DNA from: Schizochytrium sp. CCTCC M209059
Taxonomy: Eukaryota; Sar; Bigyra; Thraustochytrida; Thraustochytriidae
NCBI GenBank assembly: GCA_000818945.1
Contig: KN805384.1
Coordinates: forward strand, 624,919-688,918
Length of the DNA stretch: 64,000 nt
Direction: 5' to 3'
Shown piece by piece: positions 58,236 through 64,000 of this stretch. The stretch's first letter is position 1, and each line of letters opens with the position of its first letter. Made by a program: the position numbers and the translations under genes. The notes beneath the pieces are model-generated. The model was not told the origin of the DNA. It was given only the letters and a program-made list of their open reading frames with translations, and ran no database searches.

Positions 58236-60259
58236 GCTGAACGCGCCCTACGCGGTCGGTGTCGGGCAGTCTCGTTGCTCGGGCATCCGTCGCGCGGCCT
58301 GTGAAAGGTCTCTGCGTTGCTCAGCCCCGGTCGGTCGGTCCAAAAGAATAAAAAAAAACAATAAAAAAATTGGCGTGACTTTAAAAAACAAAAAAAAGGA
58401 GAGCAAGCTGAGCATCGACAAGGATTTTTCTTTTCCTTGCCCGTGTGGCGGGCGGTGGCGAGAGGGAGAGGGCTGCGGAGCGCGCGGCCGCGGCGGCTAA
58501 AGACCACGAGATCGCACGAGTGAAGGCGCGCAGGGTGAAACCGAGGCTCAACAGATACAGAGATGGCAAGGGACGCCAGATCGACGCGGAGGTGGGCTTG
58601 CTTGTAAGGCGAGAAAGACGAATTTTCCAATAGCGAAAGTGGTCAAAATTCAGGGCGCTTAGAGGAAGCCAGGGGAGCTCGATGAGGCTGGAATTGCGCA
58701 GAATGGTGAGTCGTAAGAAATAAAGAATTGCGAAATATTCATTTCTTTTGTGGGTGACTGTGATTGACGGCAAAGTGATGGATTTCCAGCCTCTTCTGAG
58801 GTCGATCCGAGGCTTTAAGCTCGCAATTTGCGTTGCGCAGACAAACTTCCTGGCAGTGAGTGCAAAAACTTCGTTTTGCAGCCTGGCAGTGAGGAAAAGC
58901 AGCGCGACTGAAGACACGTGCACTTTCAGCTGTCTGCGCGCGGCGTGCGGCGCACGGCGTATTTGAATAAGGTGAATCGTAGGCACGTGTCTCGAGAATG
59001 CCCGCGTGTGGCGCGTCTGCAGTGAGTAGGCACCCTCTTTTCCACATTACTTCTAACGTCTTCGACGCCGCACGAAGAGGGAAGCCAGCGCAAGTATGCA
59101 CGCACGAGAGCAGCTTGAATAGCAGGGTTTGTGGCGATAAGAAAAGACTGTCTAAACCTGTCAGCAGCAGGCACGAAAATCATAGAGCTTCAAGCACCAG
59201 ATGCGCAAACTCTTTAAGACCTTTACCGTAATCTATAGTAGATTCTCTCATTCGCAGCAGAAGGTCTGCACGGTCTTATGTTTGTTTTGTCAACCGCACC
59301 CAGTTTGGTCCTCCCAACATACTCTTTTCTCTAGCTTCAAAATTGCCATTTTCACGCAATGTATTGCAAGTCCTCATCATCGTCCGGAAACTCGCAGAGC
59401 TCATCTAAAAGCCGAAGCGCCCAGTCTGTATGCTAGCATACATTTGCTTCTCCAAGTTTTACAGCCCAACAAGCTCAGCGGGAGAGCAAAACGCAATTCC
59501 TGGGAGAAAGAAAATAATGCAAAAAAAAATGCAAAAAATTAACATTCAACACCGGGATTTCGCGTGCAGTCCCCTAACCTAACCTATCACACTACTAACC
59601 CGGCCCTACGTAACTTTTCTGATCAGTGCGAATGAGATGAGGAGTTGCCCACGTGGTATGATCAAATGTAGTGCTTACGGAGAAACGCGTGCTCATAAGC
59701 ATACATGCCTACGTCTCAAGAATGGGCGTAGAAGAGAGAGAAGACATACCGAGGGTTGTTGAAGTACGAGACGTGAAATCATCACCAGAAAGTTTTCATC
59801 CGAGGTGTAAAAATGCGCATCTGCATGACATCTATCATCTGAATACCAAGATCGACGTCCCGGAACGCGATGATACAAGAAGCGGGACTTGCACTTCGTT
59901 CTGCCAAGCTGCTCTGCATTTGCAATTTTTTTTTTGGAAGCCGGGATGGCATTCGGCCCGCTTGATTCGGTTTCACAGCTGCGGTCCATGAACCCGCTTT
60001 TCCCAATGCTCATTGGCCTCTTTAGCGCTATCGCTGTTTTCGTTCGGGAAAGAAAGACCGCTCTTCGCGGAAAGTGCTGTGACCTCTTCACGATATCGCA
60101 TCCATCGTCGCTTGCCTTGTTGACCTTTGCTCGTTGCAACCAGAGATAAAAAGAACAAACATAACATAACATTTCATTGCGACCAACTGCAAGGCGGGTC
60201 TTAATTTTCACGATAGCCTTTGCGTCAAGTGAGATTCGCTTCCACGCAACACATCAGGC
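58236..60259. other. Repeat-rich spacer between zinc-finger and TIR genes
   Basis: This 2-kb spacer starts with the zinc-finger gene's promoter, which has A-rich tracts near 58345-58400. The full dispersed repeat R copy 2 occupies about 58770-59790. Nothing gene-like was seen between 59790 and 60259. Confidence 0.6.
58770..59790. repeat. Dispersed repeat R, copy 2 (longest)
   Basis: From CTCGCAATTTGCGTTGCGCAG (about 58821) to GTGGTATGATC (about 59664) this segment aligns collinearly by eye with 61749-62558. Shared landmarks include AATTTGCGTTGCGCAG, TTCGTTTTGCAG, CACGCAC.AGAGC, ATCTAAAAGCCG.AGCGC and TCCAAGTTTTACA.CCCAACAAGCTC. The part after 59664 also resembles copy 1. No transposase or reverse-transcriptase ORF is inside. 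Confidence 0.75.
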
Positions 60260-61444
60260 TCAGGCATTCATGCGATCCAGCAGGACAGAAAAGTTCTCCT
60301 CGCGCTTGGCCGGCGTTGTAAAGTCGATGTAAAGGTAGCCACCGAGATGAAACTGCAGCGGCCCTAGCCACAACGACGTATCGAGCATCGCCGGTTCCAG
60401 GACGACGGCAATCATCTTCGCGGGGGTGTGGATGCGAACAGCCGCCATGAACTCACTCTTGCAGAAGTCGTTACCGCCAGTCCGCAGCTTGTGCATGTAT
60501 CGCTCCGTGATGAAGACCACCACTTTGCGCGAGTTCTCAATGCCTTGGATGATTTGCAGGACAATATCGCCCGAGAGACGCTCCTCGTCAAACCACGTGA
60601 CCTTGCCCGCACGCTGGAGCCTCGCGTTCACCGAGCTCACAACCTCGTGGTTCGCGCCGTCCTCGCCCCAATCGTGCGTGAGAAAAGCATCGTACTGATG
60701 ATTGCCTGAAAGGCGCCGCGCCGCGCGGACCACCCGTCGCGACGCGCGCCTGGGCAGCGACGCGCGCGGCACCTGGGCAGCGTTCGGGTTGAACTCGTTC
60801 AGAATTCTGCGTCGCTTCAGCGACGAGGTCACGCCCATCCCTTCGAGGTCCAGGTCTTGCAGCACCGAGCAGTCCCTCTTGGTGAGCAGGTCCTCCTCGT
60901 AAAAGGCCACCACGAGGCTCCGCGGCTGCCGCAGCTCGCCCAGCAGGAGCCCCGCCACCTCCGACGCTGTCGCGAACTCCAGGAACGCGACGGCATCGCC
61001 GCGATCAAGCTCCTTGGCCAGCGCCAGCGCGTCCCACCGGTTATTCAATTTCATATTCAGATCGGCGCCCGCTGCGTAGCAGAGCTTCAGGCTGCGCAGA
61101 AGACCCGCCGCCGTGTGATGCGATTCAAATGGCGGCTGACATGCCAGCATGAGCGCGGTCCATCCCTCGTTGGCCTGCAGGTCAAGCTTTGCGCCGCACT
61201 GGATGAGCGACTGGGCCGTGTCGGGCTGGTCGTGGCGGCACGCGAACATGAGCGCGGTCCATCCCTCGTTGTCCTGCAGGTCAAGCTTTGCGCCGCGCTG
61301 GATGAGCAACTGCGCCGTGTCGGGCTGGTCGTAGCGGCACGCGAACATGAGCACGGTCCATCCACCTTTGGTCTGCAGGTCAAGCTTTGCGCCGCGCTCG
61401 ATGAGCAACTGCGCCGTGCCAGTTGCAGAAAAGGCAATTGCCAA
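60260..61444 (-). CDS. Ankyrin-SAM-TIR protein, 5' exon unresolved
   Basis: The main exon encodes at least 394 aa; its frame extends to a stop at about 61499 without an ATG, so a 5' exon is needed. A CTGAC branch-like motif and CAG|TTG acceptor near 61409 are candidates. Ankyrin repeats of 33 residues (GWTALMFACRHDQPDTAQ.LIQ.GAKLDLQ) fill residues 1-135. A SAM-like helical segment lies at about 178-218 (DLLTKRDCSVLQDLDLEGMGV...RRRILNEF). A TIR domain spans about 250-375: YDAFLTHDWGED, WFDEERLSGDI, GIENSRKVVVFIT and FCKSE331F, where E331 aligns with the NADase glutamate of SARM1/plant TIRs. NAD+ cleavage or innate-immune signalling is a reasonable inference, not shown. Confidence 0.8.
   Translation of the reverse strand: MAIAFSATGTAQLLIERGAKLDLQTKGGWTVLMFACRYDQPDTAQLLIQRGAKLDLQDNEGWTALMFACRHDQPDTAQSLIQCGAKLDLQANEGWTALMLACQPPFESHHTAAGLLRSLKLCYAAGADLNMKLNNRWDALALAKELDRGDAVAFLEFATASEVAGLLLGELRQPRSLVVAFYEEDLLTKRDCSVLQDLDLEGMGVTSSLKRRRILNEFNPNAAQVPRASLPRRASRRVVRAARRLSGNHQYDAFLTHDWGEDGANHEVVSSVNARLQRAGKVTWFDEERLSGDIVLQIIQGIENSRKVVVFITERYMHKLRTGGNDFCKSEFMAAVRIHTPAKMIAVVLEPAMLDTSLWLGPLQFHLGGYLYIDFTTPAKREENFSVLLDRMNA
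61152..61424 (-). repeat. 99-bp ankyrin-coding tandem repeats
   Basis: Two full 99-bp units (61152-61250, 61251-61349) and a partial third are nearly identical at DNA level (TCCATCC..C.TTG..CTGCAGGTCAAGC and so on), each encoding one ankyrin repeat. This is far more similar than protein-level selection alone requires. Confidence 0.85.
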
Positions 61445-61454
61445 GGAGACGATG

Positions 61455-61591
61455 TCAGTCTTGCTCGCTTGAATTCCACGGTGGCGGCGACTGGAGCTCT
61501 AAAAGCTTCCTCGCTCGCCGTTACGTTTACTTGCTCAAGAGAGTTCACACATCGCGGATACGCGCGCAGTTCCGTTCTTGCTGCTCATGGA
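61455..61591 (-). repeat. TIR-gene 5' segment, copy 1 of a 137-bp duplication
   Basis: This segment matches 63864-64000 at 132 of 137 positions without gaps (counted by eye). It includes an ATG at 61588 (minus) opening MSSKNGTARVSAM, a candidate first exon. The stretch around that ATG has one synonymous change, while most differences lie in the part nearer the ankyrin exon, as expected for an exon followed by intron. Confidence 0.8.
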
Positions 61592-61744
61592 GCGCGCGTC
61601 CGCGACCTCAGGTGACAGTCGGGCGGGTCGCTTCAGGGTCCTGATATTCTGCGCAAGCGGCCGCTCGGCCGGGCCAACGCGTATTTGCAGCTGCCAGACA
61701 ACGAGATGGGTCCCCATTCACTACCTGGTGTCATATGCGTCGTA

Positions 61745-62562
61745 CAACAGTAACTCGCAATTTGCGTTGCGCAGAATGCGTTGCGCAAGCAAAGCACCTT
61801 GACGGCGAGCGCAAGAATTTCGTTTTGCAGTCTGACAGTAGGAAAAGAAAGTCACAAGCGCGATGGAGAGCCCGTGCGCTTTCAGCTATCCGCGTGTGGC
61901 GTGCGGCGCGCGGGGCATTTGAAAAACGTTAATCATTGGCGTGTGTCCCGCGAATGCGCGCGTGGGCCGTACGGTCCGTCATGGCGCGGCTGCAGTGAAT
62001 GAGCATCCTCTTTATTTCTACGTCACTTTCGACTTGTTCCACGCCGTACGAAGGGAGAAGCCAGAATAAGCATGCACGCACAAGAGCCGCTTGACAACAG
62101 GGCTCAGGGTCTCAAACAAAGATTGCCCAGATCTGACAGCGAGAGGGCCGAAAATCATTGACCTTCAAGGATCACTTACGCAAAATCTAATCAACGAAGG
62201 GAATTTGACCTTTGCCAAAATCTCTAGCTCATTCGCTTATTCGAGGCAAGAAGTCCGCCGAGTGCTACGTTTGATTTTTGTTACAATACCACCACACACC
62301 CAGTTTGATCTTCCCAGCTCTAGCTTCAAGTCTTCTGCAATGCCACGTATCGCAACTCCTTATCATCGTGCGAAGCCTCGCAGAGGCCATCTAAAAGCCG
62401 GAGCGCTCGGTCTGCAAGCTACAATTTGCTTTTCCAAGTTTTACAACCCAACAAGCTCCGCGGGACAGCAAAACGCAAGTCCGGTAAAAAATAAAAAAAA
62501 TAATGCAAGTAAAAACATTCAACACCAGGACTTCGCAGTTGCCCACGTGGTATGATCGAATT
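61745..62562. repeat. Dispersed repeat R, copy 3
   Basis: Collinear with copy 2 from AACTCGCAATTTGCG to GTGGTATGATCGAA, but with a deletion of about 90 bases in the core between CTTCGC and AGTTGCCCACGTGG. It is in the same orientation as copy 2, so the TIR gene lies between two direct repeats. Confidence 0.75.
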
Positions 62563-63622
62563 GGAGGGAAAATTGATTTTGGACATTATATAGCTGCGCT
62601 GTGTAAGACGATGTTCGCCGCGATTCTGGGAAGAGGAGACGAAGGCATAGGTACTTCTCGCCGACCGCTGCAAACGACAATGGAGCGCGAAATCTGGGTG
62701 GACGATGCCGCCGCGGCGGTCGCAGAGATGGAAGGGGGTGGTACAAAGATTGAGCAAGTCGCAGTGAGAGCGCAGTCGCGGAACTGCCACGCCGACTGAC
62801 AATTCGTGCGCGTGCACAGAAAAAGATGGCACAGAGACTTTGGAGATGACGCCGCTGAAACACTTGCCGAAGCCTTGAAGATGAACACAAGTACCCACAC
62901 ACTCTCGTATGTTGCAGCGACCGCAGCCAAAACACCAACGAAACAATCTTGCTGCGCGTCAAGCCATTTTTGCAGCGTGACGAACATGAAGGAAAATCAT
63001 CAAGTCATGCCCTGAATTGACACAAAGTTTAATCACATGACTCTGCAAGATACAAGTGACACTTGAAGCACACTATGTTACCCTCGTAACACATTTCTTG
63101 GGGGACATGGAAATGACGTGAGCAGACACAGCAGCGCCACAGAAGTGGCGAAGTCAACTTCGCACCCATGGGAAGTCTCTTGTAGACTTGCTGTGCCAAC
63201 GATCATCAAGTCTCAATAGCCACTAGTTCGTGCGACATTGAGGCAAAACTATACATCGCTCAGAGCACGAACGAGCACGGCCAAAGATTTATGATCATCG
63301 AGCTCTTCACCAACACATCCTCGAGACGACATTTAAGGTGAGGGCAACATCGATCTTTACCGCCAGACAAATTCATCTCAGCAGAAGCGAAATTCCCCAG
63401 GCATTCCAAGCGTACTTTGGCAATCTATTTGATTCCAAGCCAAAATCATTCCACTCAGGCGTCGCGTGATCGTTGGTGTACGAGGCAGCATTGTCATCGA
63501 TTTCGTACTTTGGCATCTGCCTTCGATGCTCTTGCGCGCCATTTGAGCATTATCTTGCTCGAGCGCCATCATTCACCTCGAGTGTTTTGTCGCACAATCT
63601 GGACAGTAAAGGCTCCGAGCCC
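62563..63622. other. Accessory spacer, relics only
   Basis: This 1.06-kb stretch has no intact gene. It holds the LRR-like relic at 62839-62905; the rest shows no recognisable coding or repeat structure. Confidence 0.5.
62839..62905 (+). pseudogene. Single leucine-rich-repeat relic (NLR/RNI-type)
   Basis: One unit reads FGDDAAETLAEALKMNTSTHTL, matching the ribonuclease-inhibitor/NLR-type LRR consensus (xIGDxGAxxLAEALKxNxTLTxL). The repeat is not continued on either side and the frame ends soon after, so this is probably a fragment of a decayed LRR gene. Confidence 0.5.
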
Positions 63623-63863
63623 GTGTATTGAGGAATGGACTGTAAAATGGATTCTGGTTAGCGGTGATTGGCTACGGACGATTCGGGTCTGCTAGTAAAG
63701 GAACTGCTTTGTCTCGGGTACCAGGTCCGAGACTTGGATAAGTGGTGTTCAGTGGAACTAGTGAGGAGGACGGGCCCTTGTGGAGGTTTGTCAGCTAGGA
63801 GATGTTCACTGCCGTGAGTCTGTAGTTTGTCCCCACTTAGCACACTGATCGCTGTAAAGGCTT
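63623..63863. repeat. Short dispersed element E, copy 2
   Basis: The left 27 bases (GTGTATTGAGGAATGGACTG...) and right about 45 bases (GTTTGTCC.CACTTAGCACACTG...AAAGGCTT) match element E at 51288-51355. The inner roughly 170 bases are absent there. Its right end abuts exactly the duplicated TIR 5' segment at 63864. Confidence 0.65.
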
Positions 63864-64000
63864 TCAGTCTTGCTCGCTTGAATTCCAAGGTGGCCGCGAC
63901 TCGAGCTCTAAAAGCTTCCTCGCTCGCCGTTACGTTCACTTGCTCAAGAGAGTTCACACATCGCGGATACGCGCGCAGTCCCGTTCTTGCTGCTCATGGA
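63864..64000 (-). pseudogene. Partial TIR-gene paralogue (5' segment), cut by element E
   Basis: Copy 2 of the 137-bp duplication, 132/137 identical to 61455-61591. The matching ankyrin-coding sequence that should follow on the minus strand (below 63864) is replaced by element E, so the copy is broken at this end. Whatever lies upstream of its ATG is beyond the window. Confidence 0.65.

Noticed and set aside
59570..59588. Telomere-like CCTAACCTAACC stretch
   Set aside because: Only two to three imperfect units within dispersed repeat R; copy 1 has a single unit at the same place. Too short for an interstitial telomere.
61087..61548. Reverse frame starting NSLEQVNVTASEEAF over the TIR gene's 5' part
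   Set aside because: It begins with GTG, and past about 61440 runs out of frame through the ankyrin repeats as a Ser/Arg-rich shadow. At most its first part could be exon or intron sequence.

Overview
The window looks like nuclear DNA of a GC-rich, gene-dense, intron-poor protist. The gene set is plainly eukaryotic: the OST catalytic subunit STT3, a Sin3 co-repressor, a Nup160-type nucleoporin, mitochondrial MCCC2 and SDHC, an Atg14-like protein and a PDI-like protein. Long coding stretches without introns, coding CAG/GCA expansions, folate-biopterin-type transporters, WRKY19-like C-x4-C...C-x2-H finger repeats and ankyrin/TIR genes fit a stramenopile, most simply a labyrinthulomycete (thraustochytrid). 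That assignment is inference and no rRNA marker is present. Two runs of N (12489-12573, 43715-43742) are assembly gaps inside GC-rich leader sequence.

Layout. 1-2163 (-) holds a WW/coiled-coil gene that runs off the left edge. It is followed by MCCC2 (+), a degenerate M14 carboxypeptidase fused to a GGCT-like domain (-), a MORN protein (+) and a TOM1/THH1-type membrane protein (-). A twin CX9C protein ORF (+) ends only 6 nt before Sin3 (+). Next come an acidic repeat protein with one 76-nt intron (+), a cytochrome-b5/MAPR protein (-), SDHC (+), a PDI-like protein (-), a ModF-type double ABC ATPase (+), an Atg14/Barkor-like protein (-), STT3 (-), a Nup160-type nucleoporin (+), a 1278-aa EF-hand-like/coiled-coil protein (-), a WW-WW-WH2 protein (+) and a small AT-hook-like protein (-). 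Two tandem folate-biopterin-type transporters (+,+), a Lys/Ala-rich basic protein (-), a zinc-finger repeat protein (-) and an ankyrin-SAM-TIR protein (-) complete the set. From 1 to about 50 kb strands alternate, so most promoters are shared divergent gaps of 0.45-2.5 kb and most 3' ends converge in 0.1-0.8 kb. Several leaders carry (GGCA)n or pentamer arrays.

The last 14 kb differs. Genes are sparser, and dispersed repeats (56.2-56.5, 58.77-59.67, 61.75-62.56 kb), a second short element (51.3 and 63.6-63.9 kb), an LRR relic and a partial copy of the TIR gene's 5' part (63864-64000) dominate. This is an accessory, duplicating neighbourhood around an immune-type ANK-SAM-TIR gene. It is the most interesting part of the window.

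Limits. Assignments come from reading motifs by eye. Start codons were chosen at ATG; where no in-frame ATG exists (CX9C gene, WW-WH2 gene, TIR gene) the true 5' exon is unresolved. No tRNA, rRNA, CRISPR array or complete transposon was recognised.
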